Origin: Thermoleophilia bacterium
GTDB taxonomy: Bacteria; Actinomycetota; Thermoleophilia; Miltoncostaeales; Miltoncostaeaceae
Length of the DNA stretch: 64,000 nucleotides
Assembly (NCBI GenBank): GCA_020848615.1
Contig: JADLHW010000024.1
Location: forward strand, 1 to 64,000
Direction: 5' to 3'
The notes below the pieces were generated by a model, which did no database searches, was not told the origin of the DNA, and saw nothing but the letters and a program-made list of their open reading frames with translations. Positions 26,234-33,765 of this stretch are shown piece by piece. A program made the position numbers and the translations under genes. How positions within the stretch are numbered: position 1 is the first letter of the stretch; every line of letters starts with the position of its first letter.

Positions 26234-26697
26234 TCAGTCTTCGCGCGCCCGCACAGCGGAGCAGAGCGAGCGGACGCTGCTGGCCCACCACTGGCGCCCG
26301 TCCCGCGCGGTCGGAACCCGGCGGCATTGAGCTGGCGAGCAATCTCCGCGTAGCCCAGACCCTCGCCCCGCATGGCGAGCACCCGGTCGATCACCGCCTG
26401 GTCGGCCTCGGGGGTTCCCTGGGGGCGCCCACGGCGCGGCGGCCGGCGCCTGGCTTCATCCAGGTCATCTTCCGTCATGCCGAGGCCGATCATGTTCCGG
26501 CGGAGTGTCAGCTCTCCCCGCGCCCCGCGACGGCGCAGCGTGGTGGGGTGCACCTTCAGGCGGCGCGCGGCCACGCTGACCGGAATCAGTCGCCCCTGAA
26601 AGGTGATCTGGGGACCGGCGGCGGGCCGATGGGTCGGCTGCTGAGCCGGAGCCGGCGGGGCCTCAACCGAACGGCCGTTCGCGGGGCCACAACGCAA
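26234..26697 (-). pseudogene. Recombinase-like HTH protein, frameshifted
   Basis: The minus-strand frame has an HTH (VSVAARRLKVHPTTLRRRGA), a linker RRGRPQGTPEADQ and AMRGEGLGYAEIARQLNAAG, which resembles the HTH tail of large serine recombinases. After LNAAG the frame changes to nonsense. The alternative frame continues VPTARDGRQWWASSVRSLC to a stop at 26234, exactly the expected LN-x-x-G-VPT-x-x-G-xx-W-x-x-S-V pattern. Adding one G to the GGG run there restores the gene. The N-terminus reaches into attR, so the true start is unclear. It is too short to be a recombinase and is more likely an element regulator. Confidence 0.5.
26668..26681. promoter_or_regulatory. SOS-box-like palindrome CGAACGGCCGTTCG, right copy
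   Basis: An identical copy of the 22833-22846 palindrome at the outer edge of attR. It lies directly upstream of the recombinase-like frame on the minus strand, where LexA control of an element gene would make sense. No clear -10 box was identified. Confidence 0.35.
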
Positions 26698-26698
26698 G

Positions 26699-26722
26699 AA
26701 ACCCCCACGCGTGCGGGGGTTT
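26699..26722 (-). terminator. Terminator of tRNA-Gly
   Basis: AAACCCCC and GGGGGTTT flank the loop, 5 nt past the tRNA 3' end on the minus strand. The hairpin leads into TTTCTTG, the closest thing to a U-tract in this window. Confidence 0.7.
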
Positions 26723-26727
26723 CGAGG

Positions 26728-26800
26728 AGCGGGCGACGGGGCTCGAACCCGCGACCTTCGGCTTGGGAAGCCGACGCTCTACCAGCTGAGCTACACCCGC
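26728..26800 (-). tRNA. tRNA-Gly (anticodon CCC)
   Basis: A complete 73-nt cloverleaf on the minus strand. The acceptor stem GCGGGTG pairs with CGCCCGC (one G-T pair), and the D-arm is GCTC-AGCTGGTA-GAGC. The anticodon stem TCGGC/GCCGA encloses TTCCCAA, giving anticodon CCC. The T-arm is GCGGG-TTCGAGC-CCCGT, and the discriminator is T. CCA is not encoded. The gene is the attachment site of the integrated element and lies downstream of the signal-peptidase-like gene on the same strand. Confidence 0.95.
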
Positions 26801-26838
26801 CCGGGCCGGCTGAGGGTATCAGGCCCGCCGGGAGGCGG

Positions 26839-27876
26839 TCATGCGGTCCAGCAGGCGCCCACCTTCGTCCGCGCCTTGGCGATCGCGCTGTCGATGTTCC
26901 GGGACAGCGCGAGGGACTTCGCGCGGGTGACGCGGCCCCTGCGGGCCCCGCGGGCAAGCCGCTGGAGCTCCGCGCGCAGCGCCTTCGCGGGCGCGGCGCC
27001 GCACTCCGCCCCGAGGGCGCGGGCCGGGGCGGTCATCTTCCCCGCCAGGCCGGCGGCCGCCCGGCCCGCGGCGCGGTGCCTCGCGGTGAGGGACCTGGCG
27101 CACGACGCCTTCTTCGCGCACTTGCGGAGGGCGCCGGACGCGATGTAGGCCGGCGACGCGGAGCGGGTGAGGGTGACGAGGTACTCCGCGCGGGCGCGGG
27201 TGGGCGCGCCGGAGACGTCAAACGGCGTGACGGCCCCCGCGGGGGTGACGAAGCCGACGCGGGCGCGCGGGAACGCGATGGCCTCGGCGCGGCCGTCGAT
27301 CTGGGCGATGGGCACGCCGGGAGACGCCCAACTGTGGGAATCGCACGACGACCCGCGGTTGTCGCCCAGCACGTACACCTGGCCGGCGGGCACGACGACG
27401 GACGCCACGGTGTACGCCGGGGCCGTCGCGCCGGCGACCACGAACTCCGCGCCGTTCACGAGCACCTGGCCTGCGGCGACGTCGACGCGGTCGCCGCCGA
27501 CGGCAACGACGCGCTTGATGAACCGCTCGTCGGCGCCGGTGCCGCACTTCGCGCGCTGGGCGGGCGTGGGCAGGAACACCACCACGTCGCCGCGGGTCAC
27601 CGTCGCGGCGCGCTGCCGGTCGGTGATGACGACGTCGCCCTCCTTGATGGACGGCAGCATGCCGGCGCTGGGGACGTCGAACGCGCCGAAGCGGTCGGCG
27701 GTGGGGGTGCCCGCGACGACCCAGATGTCGCCGCGGAGGATCTGCGCGACGGCGGGATCGGCCGGCGGGGTCTGGGCGCCGGCGGCGCCCGCGCCCAGGA
27801 GGCCGGCGGCGAGGACGAGGGCGGCGGCGGACACGTGGCGCACCGTGCCGCGACGGAGGGGGGTTCGGGTCGTCAT
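26839..27876 (-). CDS. Signal peptidase I-like protein lacking the usual catalytic serine
   Basis: A 345-residue S26-family protein. Residues 10-35 form a hydrophobic segment ending AGAAGAQ, which looks like a cleavable signal and not a membrane anchor. The S26 boxes follow: VPSAGMLP at 68-75, FIKRVVAVGGDRV around Lys121 (general base), and VLGDNRGSSCDSHSW. In box B the serine that normally precedes Met is glycine (Gly72), so the nucleophile is missing; Ser70 two residues earlier is the only near substitute. A C-terminal extension of about 105 residues with CxxxxxC-type cysteines follows, absent from standard LepB. The ATG at 27876 has a TAGCCT box 7 nt upstream. It is either an inactive paralogue or an enzyme with shifted chemistry. 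Confidence 0.75.
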   Translation of the reverse strand: MTTRTPLRRGTVRHVSAAALVLAAGLLGAGAAGAQTPPADPAVAQILRGDIWVVAGTPTADRFGAFDVPSAGMLPSIKEGDVVITDRQRAATVTRGDVVVFLPTPAQRAKCGTGADERFIKRVVAVGGDRVDVAAGQVLVNGAEFVVAGATAPAYTVASVVVPAGQVYVLGDNRGSSCDSHSWASPGVPIAQIDGRAEAIAFPRARVGFVTPAGAVTPFDVSGAPTRARAEYLVTLTRSASPAYIASGALRKCAKKASCARSLTARHRAAGRAAAGLAGKMTAPARALGAECGAAPAKALRAELQRLARGARRGRVTRAKSLALSRNIDSAIAKARTKVGACWTA

Positions 27877-27883
27877 GCCGCGC

Positions 27884-27889
27884 AGGCTA
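27884..27889 (-). promoter_or_regulatory. Putative -10 box (TAGCCT) of the signal-peptidase-like gene
   Basis: TAGCCT on the minus strand ends 7 nt before the ATG at 27876. No ribosome-binding site is visible between them, which fits a leaderless mRNA. Confidence 0.45.
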
Positions 27890-27954
27890 ACGGCGCGCCG
27901 GAAGGGGCCGCCACTAGACGAACGGCCGGTCACGGATCCCTCACAATCCCCGTG

Positions 27955-28329
27955 TTAGCGGCGCTTCTTCCCGCTGGACTCCACGCCCAGCATGGGCTGC
28001 AGCACCGTGTTGACGGCGCCCACGATCACGGCGGCCCACACCCCCGCCCACCCGTCGATGTGGAAGCCGTCGGCGATCGCGGCCATGAGGTGCAGCATGA
28101 GCACGCAGATCGCGAGGTAGGCGACCCCGAGCGTCGCGATGATGAAGGGGATCGCGACGATCGTGAGGACGGGCTTCACCAGCCAATTCACGACCGCCAG
28201 CACGGCGGCGCCCAGCAGCAGCGCGCCGGTCGTGGAGTAGCCGAAGCCGTCCAGCAGCCGGGCCGCCACCCACAGGGCCGCGACGTTGCCGGCCCAGATG
28301 AGCACCAGTCCGCCCAGGCGCTCGCTCAC
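27955..28329 (-). CDS. Phage holin family (mycobacterial 4-TMS, DUF360-like) membrane protein
   Basis: A 124-residue membrane protein with four hydrophobic helices (about 7-24, 32-55, 58-82 and 94-113). The sequence VNWLVKPVLTIVAIPFIIATLG is the hallmark of the DUF360/phage holin family IV found in many bacteria, and AVIVGAVNTVLQPML closes the fold. The C-terminus is basic (GKKRR). The GTG at 28329 follows AGGGACGG. Its role in non-phage genomes is unknown. It lies 13 bp after argS on the same strand, so it is likely co-transcribed. Confidence 0.85.
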   Translation of the reverse strand: MSERLGGLVLIWAGNVAALWVAARLLDGFGYSTTGALLLGAAVLAVVNWLVKPVLTIVAIPFIIATLGVAYLAICVLMLHLMAAIADGFHIDGWAGVWAAVIVGAVNTVLQPMLGVESSGKKRR

Positions 28330-28342
28330 CGCGGCACCGTCC

Positions 28343-30013
28343 CTACATGCGGTCGGGGGCGGTCACCCCGACCAGGTCCAGGCCGCACCGCACGACGTCG
28401 CGGGTCGCGACCGTGAGCTCCATCCGGAACGCCTGCACCTCCCGCGCCTCGCCCACCACGCGGCACCGGTGGTAGAAGGCGTGCAGGTCCCGGGAGAGGT
28501 CCTTCAGGTACGCGACCACCCGGTGCGGCGCCCGCCGCTCGGCGGCGTCGGCCACCGTGCGCGGCCACTCGGCGAGGCGCAGCGCAAGCGCCCGTTCGCT
28601 CGGGTCGAGCACCTGAGGCGGCCCGGCGGCGGGGTCGCGCGTCACGCCCTCGGCGGCGGCCTTGGCGAGGATGCTGCAGCACCGGGCGTGGGCGTACTGC
28701 ACGTAGTAGACCGGGTTCTCCTGGCTCTGCTCGCGGGCGAGGTCCAGGTCCAGCTCGAACGCCGTGTCGTGGCTGCGCTCCACCAGGAAGAACCGGGCCG
28801 CGTCGACGCCGATGTCGTCGATGAGGTCGTCGAGCAGCACGATGGTGCCCGCCCGCTTGCTCATGCGCTTCGCCTCGCCGGACTCGGTGAGGCCCACCAG
28901 CTGCATGATGAGCACCTCGAGGGTGTCCGGGTCGAACCCGCCGGCGGCGAGCACGGCCCGCAGGCGCCCGATGTACCCGTGGTGGTCGGCGCCCAGCACG
29001 TCGATCATCCGGTCGCCCATGCGGGCGGCCTTGTCGAGGTGGTACGCGACGTCGGCGGCGAGGTAGGTGGTCCCCCCGCCGGACCGCACCAGCACCCGGT
29101 CCTTCTCGTCGCCGTAGGCGGTGGTGCGGAACCACACGGCGCCGTCGGCCTCGTACGCGTCGCCGCTGTCCACCAGCCGCCGGACGCCGGCCTCCACCCG
29201 GCCGGTCTGGTGGAGGGTCCGCTCGGAGAAGAACTCGTCGTACGACACCCGGAAGCGCTCCAGCGTCCCGCGGATGACGTCCAGCATGAGCTCGCCGCCG
29301 CGCCGGCCGAACAGCTCCAGGGTCCCGGCGTCCGGCGGCGACACCCGCCCGTCGTACGCGTCGCCCAGTTCCTCCCGCAGCGCCCGGGCGATGCCGATGA
29401 CGTACTCCCCCGGGTACCCGCCCTCCGGCATGTGCGGCTCCGCCCCCACGAGCTCCGCGTAGCGGGCCGCCACGGACGCCGCGAACAGCTCCATCTGCGC
29501 GCCGTGGTCGTTGATGTAGTACTCGCGGGTCACCGCGTGCCCCACGAACGACAGGATGCGGCCCACCGAGTCCCCGTAGGCCGCCCCGCGGGCGTGCCCG
29601 ATGTGGATGGGGCCCGTGGGGTTGGTGGAGACGAACTCCAGCAGGATCCGCTCCGGCCGCGCCACGCCGCCGCGCCCGAACCCGGGGCCCGCCGCGGCGA
29701 CCGTGCGGACGGCGTCCGTGACCCAGGCCGGGGCCAGCCGCAGGTTCAGGAAGCCGGGGCCCGCGACCTCCACGGCCTCCAGCGCCGCGGCGGTGTCCGG
29801 CCGCGCCCGCAGCCGCTCGGCGAGGGCCTCCGCGATCTCGCGGGGGTTCCGCTTCGCCGCCCGGGCGAGGGTCATCGCCACCGGCGTCGCCAGGTCGCCG
29901 TGCTCGGGCCGGGCCGGGGGGCCCAGCTCCACGTGCACGCCGGTGGTCCCGGCCACCGCGGCGGCCTCCGCGGCGATCGCCGCCTGCAGGGAGGTGAGGG
30001 GGGCCGTGGTCAC
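28343..30013 (-). CDS. argS: Arginyl-tRNA synthetase
   Basis: A 556-residue class I aminoacyl-tRNA synthetase charging tRNA-Arg. The N-terminal about 110 residues form the arginyl-specific domain. The HIGH signature is NPTGPIHIGHARG, and the catalytic core contains YYINDHGAQ. The KMSKS-like loop is KRMSKRAGTIV, and the C-terminal anticodon-binding (DALR) domain includes PVYYVQYAHARCCSIL and ends DLVGVTAPDRM. Length is normal. The GTG at 30013 gives the natural start (MTTAPLTSLQ). RlmH lies 30 bp upstream and the holin-family gene 13 bp downstream, all on the minus strand. Confidence 0.97.
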   Translation of the reverse strand: MTTAPLTSLQAAIAAEAAAVAGTTGVHVELGPPARPEHGDLATPVAMTLARAAKRNPREIAEALAERLRARPDTAAALEAVEVAGPGFLNLRLAPAWVTDAVRTVAAAGPGFGRGGVARPERILLEFVSTNPTGPIHIGHARGAAYGDSVGRILSFVGHAVTREYYINDHGAQMELFAASVAARYAELVGAEPHMPEGGYPGEYVIGIARALREELGDAYDGRVSPPDAGTLELFGRRGGELMLDVIRGTLERFRVSYDEFFSERTLHQTGRVEAGVRRLVDSGDAYEADGAVWFRTTAYGDEKDRVLVRSGGGTTYLAADVAYHLDKAARMGDRMIDVLGADHHGYIGRLRAVLAAGGFDPDTLEVLIMQLVGLTESGEAKRMSKRAGTIVLLDDLIDDIGVDAARFFLVERSHDTAFELDLDLAREQSQENPVYYVQYAHARCCSILAKAAAEGVTRDPAAGPPQVLDPSERALALRLAEWPRTVADAAERRAPHRVVAYLKDLSRDLHAFYHRCRVVGEAREVQAFRMELTVATRDVVRCGLDLVGVTAPDRM

Positions 30014-30043
30014 GGCGGGGAACGATATCCGCCCCGCCCGCCG

Positions 30044-30529
30044 TCAGTGGGGATACGGGTGTCCCCGCAGGATGCAGGCGGCCCGGTACAGCTGCTCGGT
30101 GAGCACGACCCGGGCGAGCTGATGCGGCATGGTGAGGGCGCCCAGCGCGAGCCGCTCGTCGCATTCGGCCAGGAGGGCGTTGTCCACGCCGGATGCCCCG
30201 CCCACGATGAACGCCACCGGCCGGCCCGAGGCGAGGTGCTTCTCGAGCCACGTCGCGAACGCCTCGCTGGAGGCCGGCTGACGGCCCTCGGGGTCCAGCG
30301 CGACCCGCCAGGCGCCCCGGGCGATGCGACCCCGGATGCGGTCCGCCTCGGCGGCGCGGGCGCGGGCCTCCCCGCGCTGCAGGGGCTCCGGCTCGACCTC
30401 GTCGGCCCGGAACGGCAGCATCCCGCCCAGGCGTTCCTCGTACAGCCGGCCCGGGGCGTCGTGCGGCGGGCGCAGCCGTCCGACCGCCACCACCTGCACC
30501 CGCGGCGACCGTGGCGCGCGGCCGCTCAC
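30044..30529 (-). CDS. rlmH: 23S rRNA (pseudouridine1915-N3)-methyltransferase RlmH
   Basis: A SPOUT-class methyltransferase that modifies pseudouridine 1915 of 23S rRNA. Key segments are VQVVAVGRLR at the start, the SAM-knot region VAFIVGGASGVDNALL, and the conserved C-terminus MPHQLARVVLTEQLYRA ending GHPYPH. The GTG at 30529 overlaps the stop of the M48 gene (GTGA) and gives 161 residues. GTG 30499 would give 151 residues starting exactly at the family N-terminus and is a good alternative. The gene is cotranscribed with argS. Confidence 0.93.
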   Translation of the reverse strand: MSGRAPRSPRVQVVAVGRLRPPHDAPGRLYEERLGGMLPFRADEVEPEPLQRGEARARAAEADRIRGRIARGAWRVALDPEGRQPASSEAFATWLEKHLASGRPVAFIVGGASGVDNALLAECDERLALGALTMPHQLARVVLTEQLYRAACILRGHPYPH

Positions 30530-31794
30530 CCCGCCGGGTCCGGGTGGCGGGCGGCGTACTCCGCCATTCCGATGCGCTCGATGGGCTCGGGGTGGGTGCC
30601 GAACCACAGCTGCAGCGCGCGCGGGGTGTCCGGCATGCCGAGCGCGGTCCGCACGAAGCCCTGGAACAACCGCACCTGGGCGGACGGGTCATGGGTCGTC
30701 CGGAGGGCCGTCCAGTCGGCCTCCCGCTCATACGTGCGGCTCACGTAGTTGGCGAACGGCGTCGCCAGCGTCCCCGCCACCGACGCCGTCGCCGCCACGA
30801 TCGCCAGACGCCGCACCACCAGGCGGGTCCCCGCACCACCGGGCGTCGCGGCCCTCCCCCACCCGGTGCGCGCGCCCACCAGGGCGAAGCACAGCAGGCA
30901 GCCGGGGATCGCCATGAGCGCGCCGGTCGTCGTGCCCTTCAGCACGTGCCGGTGCTTGACGTGCGCCAGTTCGTGGGCGACCACCGCGAGCACCTCGTCC
31001 CGCGGGAAGTCGCGCAGGAGGGTGTCGTACAGCACGATGCGCCGGCTCGCTCCCAGGCCCGACACGTAGGCGTTCGCGGCCACGGTGCGCCGGGAGGCGT
31101 CGTTCACCAGCACCCGGTCCGCCGGAACCCCCTCCCGGCGGGCGAGATCCAGGATCTGCCGCGACAGGACCGGGTCGTCCAGCGGCCGCGTCCTCTGGAA
31201 CAGCGGGTCGATGACCACCGGCGCCAGCAGCGTCGACAGGTAGACGAACCCGGCGACGCCGCAGGCCAGGCCCGCCCACCACAGGCGGGGCGCCCGCGCG
31301 ATGAGCACCGCGGCACCGCACGCCACCCCCGCCGAGATGACGGCCTCCACCGCCGTGCCCTTCGCGACGTCCAGCAGCCACGCGGGCGGGTTCTGCGTGA
31401 CGATCCCGTACTCCCTGCCCCACCCGTACCGGGCGGCTCCCACCGGCAGCCCCGCCAGCGTCTCGGCCACCGACAGGCCCGCACCGAACAGCAGGCCCGC
31501 GCGCCACGCCCGGCCGCGGGCCAGCCGGGCGAGCGGACCGCCCCAGCGGCCCGAGGTGCCGGCCACCGCCAGCGCCACCGCGGGTGCGATGGGCACGGCC
31601 GCCACCGCCATCGCCCACACCCCGCGGCGGTACTGCCGGTTGCGCGCCAGCTCCCCGGGGTCGAAGTAGTCGCCCACCGGGGGCGTGGGCGCGGACGGCA
31701 CGCCGTGGGACCACAACTTCCAGCGCAGGAGGGCGGTGACCCCGGCGGCACCGGCGACGGCGACGCCCGCGATGCCCAGTGCCCGGCGGTCCAT
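30526..31794 (-). CDS. M48 family membrane zinc protease (Ste24/HtpX-like)
   Basis: A 422-residue integral membrane protease. Several transmembrane helices precede the active site. The zinc motif HELAH occurs in VLAVVAHELAHVKHRHVL, preceded by NAYVSGLGASRRIVLYDTLL, the classical Ste24/M48A layout. The third ligand is probably the Glu in YEREADW near residue 388. It probably acts in membrane protein quality control. The ATG at 31794 was chosen because TACGAT lies 6 nt upstream and the first helix follows at once. The stop overlaps rlmH. Confidence 0.92.
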   Translation of the reverse strand: MDRRALGIAGVAVAGAAGVTALLRWKLWSHGVPSAPTPPVGDYFDPGELARNRQYRRGVWAMAVAAVPIAPAVALAVAGTSGRWGGPLARLARGRAWRAGLLFGAGLSVAETLAGLPVGAARYGWGREYGIVTQNPPAWLLDVAKGTAVEAVISAGVACGAAVLIARAPRLWWAGLACGVAGFVYLSTLLAPVVIDPLFQRTRPLDDPVLSRQILDLARREGVPADRVLVNDASRRTVAANAYVSGLGASRRIVLYDTLLRDFPRDEVLAVVAHELAHVKHRHVLKGTTTGALMAIPGCLLCFALVGARTGWGRAATPGGAGTRLVVRRLAIVAATASVAGTLATPFANYVSRTYEREADWTALRTTHDPSAQVRLFQGFVRTALGMPDTPRALQLWFGTHPEPIERIGMAEYAARHPDPAG

Positions 31795-31800
31795 CGGGCG

Positions 31801-31806
31801 ATCGTA
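31801..31806 (-). promoter_or_regulatory. Putative -10 box (TACGAT) of the M48-rlmH-argS transcript
   Basis: TACGAT on the minus strand ends 6 nt before the ATG at 31794, without a Shine-Dalgarno sequence. It would produce a leaderless M48 mRNA. Confidence 0.5.
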
Positions 31807-31870
31807 GCGGCCCCGCGCCGCGTATCGTGCGGAGTGGGCCGCGGTTTCGAGATGGGGAGAGGAGCCCGCC

Positions 31871-32602
31871 ACGCCGATCGCCGTCCTCAGCGACATCCAC
31901 GGCAACAGCCAGGCGCTGGCCGCCGTCCTGCGCGCCGCCCAGCAGCGCGGCGCGGGCCGCTGGTGGTGCGTCGGTGACGTCGTGGGCTACGGCGCGGACC
32001 CGGTCACCACGCTCGGGCGCGCGCTCACCGAGGCCGAGCGGTGCCTCGCGGGGAACCACGACCTGGGCGCCTCCGGGCGCATCCCGCTGGAGAACTTCAC
32101 CTCCTGGGCGCACGACGCGCTGGTGTGGACCCAGGAGCGGCTGGGCCCCGTCGGCATGGCGAAGCTCGACCGGCTGCAGCCGCTGGACCGCGCCGAGGGC
32201 GTCGCCCCGATGTTCCACGCGAGCCCCCGCGACCCGGTGTGGGAGTACGTGCTGGAGCTGGGCCAGGCCCGCGACGCGCTGGAGGCCGTGCCCGCGCTGG
32301 TCACGTTCATCGGGCACACGCACCTGCCGGCCGTGTGGCAGCTCGGCGAGGACGGCGCGGTGCGCGGGTTCGAGCCGTCCACGGGCCCGTTCGCGCTCAC
32401 CCCGCACCGGTGGCTGGTGAACCCGGGGTCGGTGGGACAGCCGCGGGACGGCGATCCCCGGGCGTCGTGGGCGCTGTACGACCCGGACGCCGGCACGGTC
32501 GAGATCGTCCGCACGCCGTACGACGTGGCGGCCGCCCAGAACCAGATCCTCAACGCCGGCCTGCCCGCCGGCCTCGCCACCCGCCTCGCCGAGGGCCGGT
32601 GA
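31871..32602 (+). CDS. Calcineurin-like metallophosphoesterase (YfcE/PF12850-like), apparent ACG start
   Basis: A cytoplasmic metallophosphoesterase of about 243 residues. All metal-binding motifs are present: LSDIHGN near the start, VGDVVGYGADP, LAGNHDLGA, and FIGHTHLP. The frame carrying LSDIHGN has no ATG or GTG upstream of it; GAGGAG lies 6 nt before an ACG codon at 31871, exactly where a start is expected. GTG 31982 is the first standard start but would remove the first metal motif. The start is therefore an unusual ACG or a base error. The stop overlaps the next gene as GTGA, placing it first in an operon with a desulfurase-like and a TusA-like gene. Confidence 0.8.
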   Translation, partial: TPIAVLSDIHGNSQALAAVLRAAQQRGAGRWWCVGDVVGYGADPVTTLGRALTEAERCLAGNHDLGASGRIPLENFTSWAHDALVWTQERLGPVGMAKLDRLQPLDRAEGVAPMFHASPRDPVWEYVLELGQARDALEAVPALVTFIGHTHLPAVWQLGEDGAVRGFEPSTGPFALTPHRWLVNPGSVGQPRDGDPRASWALYDPDAGTVEIVRTPYDVAAAQNQILNAGLPAGLATRLAEGR

Positions 32603-33765
32603 CCGGGGCGTACCTGGATGCCGCCGCCGCGGTGCCACCCGCCCCGGAGGTGCGCGACGCGATGGCCCGCGCCGTCGCGGAGCTCTGGGCGTCGCCGTCC
32701 GGGCTGCACCCGCACGCCGCGGGACCCGCCGCGGCGCTGGAGGAGGCCCGCGCCGAGGTGGCCGCGCTCATCGGCGCGGCCGACCCCGACGAGGTCGTGT
32801 TCACCTGCGGGACCTCCGAGGCCCGGGCCCTCGCCGTGACCGGGCTGCTGTCCGCCAACCGGCACCTCGGGCGCCACGCCGTTCTCACGGCACTGGAACA
32901 CCCGGCCGTCGCCACGGCCCTCCTGCGCCTCGCCGCCGACGGCGTGACCCACACGACCGTCGGCGTGGATCACGAAGGCCATGCGGATCCCACCGCACTG
33001 GCGACCGCGGCGGGACCCGGGACGGCGCTGGTGTGCCTCCACCACGGCCACCACGAGGTGGGGACCCTGCAGGACCTCGGCGCGCTCATCCCCGCCGCCC
33101 GCGGCGCCGCCCCGGACGCCCGGATCCACGTGGACGCCGCCGAGACCGCGGGGCTGCTGCCCCTGGACGTGCGCGCCCTGGGGGCCGACGCCGTGACGGT
33201 CGGCGGACCGGCGATGGGCGCCCCCGCGTGGAGCGGCGCGCTGTGGGTGCGTCCCGGCGCGGGCCTGCATCCGCTGGTCGGCGGCGGCGCCCAGGAGGGC
33301 GGCAAGCGCGCCGGCCCGCAGGACTTGCCTGGAATCGTGGGCCTGGGCGCCGCGGCACGCCTGGCCCGTGCGTCGATGGGCGCCCGCGCCGCCCACCGCC
33401 GCGCGATGGGCGAGCGCCTCGCCGGGCTGCTCGTGGCGGTGCCCGGCGTCACCCTCAACGGCCCGTCCCCGCACCGCCGCGTGCCGGGCAACGTGCACGT
33501 CTCGGTGCACGGGGTGGAGGGCGAGACCCTCACGGTCGCGCTCGGCACGCGCGGGGTGGCCGTGTCCCCCGGCTCGGCGTGCACCGCCGATGCCGGCAAG
33601 GCCTCCCCCACGCTGCTCGCCATGGGCGCGGACGCCCGTGACGCCCACTCCGGGGTGCTGCTGGGGGCGGGCGACGCCACCACCGCGGGGGAGGTCGACG
33701 CGGCGGCGGCGGTGTTCGCGGAGGTCGTCGCGGCGCTGCGGGCCATGAGCCCGGTGCGGCCGTGA
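32599..33765 (+). CDS. Cysteine desulfurase-like protein (class V aminotransferase fold) lacking the PLP lysine
   Basis: A 388-residue protein with IscS/NifS-like sequence throughout: YLDAAAAVPP at the start, CGTSEARALAV (phosphate loop), LEHPAV (stacking His101), HVDAAETAG with Asp179, and the sulfur-carrying loop SPGSACTADAGKASP with Cys328. Where family members have S-x-HK-x-x-G-P-x-G-x-GALWV, this one reads GGPAMGAPAWSGALWV, so the Schiff-base lysine is Ala205 and its neighbour His is Pro204. The PLP-contacting Asn and Gln equivalents are also changed, to His152 and Glu182. It should not form a normal internal aldimine. The cysteine is kept, suggesting a persulfide carrier or scaffold. 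GTGA overlaps join it to both neighbours. Confidence 0.85.
   Translation: MTGAYLDAAAAVPPAPEVRDAMARAVAELWASPSGLHPHAAGPAAALEEARAEVAALIGAADPDEVVFTCGTSEARALAVTGLLSANRHLGRHAVLTALEHPAVATALLRLAADGVTHTTVGVDHEGHADPTALATAAGPGTALVCLHHGHHEVGTLQDLGALIPAARGAAPDARIHVDAAETAGLLPLDVRALGADAVTVGGPAMGAPAWSGALWVRPGAGLHPLVGGGAQEGGKRAGPQDLPGIVGLGAAARLARASMGARAAHRRAMGERLAGLLVAVPGVTLNGPSPHRRVPGNVHVSVHGVEGETLTVALGTRGVAVSPGSACTADAGKASPTLLAMGADARDAHSGVLLGAGDATTAGEVDAAAAVFAEVVAALRAMSPVRP

Larger units (their letters stand above)
22833..26771. mobile_element. Integrative element of about 3.8 kb in tRNA-Gly(CCC)
   Basis: Direct repeats at 22833-22937 and 26668-26771 are 3835 bp apart and bound the cargo. The integrase gene ends 10 bp inside attL, and the reconstituted intact tRNA lies at attR. 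Contents in order from the left are a frameshifted tyrosine integrase, two small HTH proteins overlapping it upstream, a broken BrnT-like toxin with a ribbon-helix-helix antitoxin, intact hicAB, and a frameshifted recombinase-like DNA-binding gene. No replication, conjugation or capsid genes are present. Two toxin-antitoxin loci in under 4 kb would favour retention even though the integrase looks inactive. This is a genomic-island remnant or a minimal satellite-like element. Confidence 0.8.
26668..26771. repeat. attR: direct repeat overlapping intact tRNA-Gly
   Basis: The right copy of the att repeat. It covers the palindrome, the tRNA terminator and the 3' part of the tRNA up to the anticodon loop, beyond which chromosomal tRNA sequence continues. 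The element therefore rebuilds a full tRNA on its right side. Confidence 0.85.

Noticed and set aside
30511-31977. A 488-codon plus-strand frame opposite the M48 protease
   Set aside because: Composition is typical of antisense frames, and the minus strand has the HELAH motif and membrane helices.
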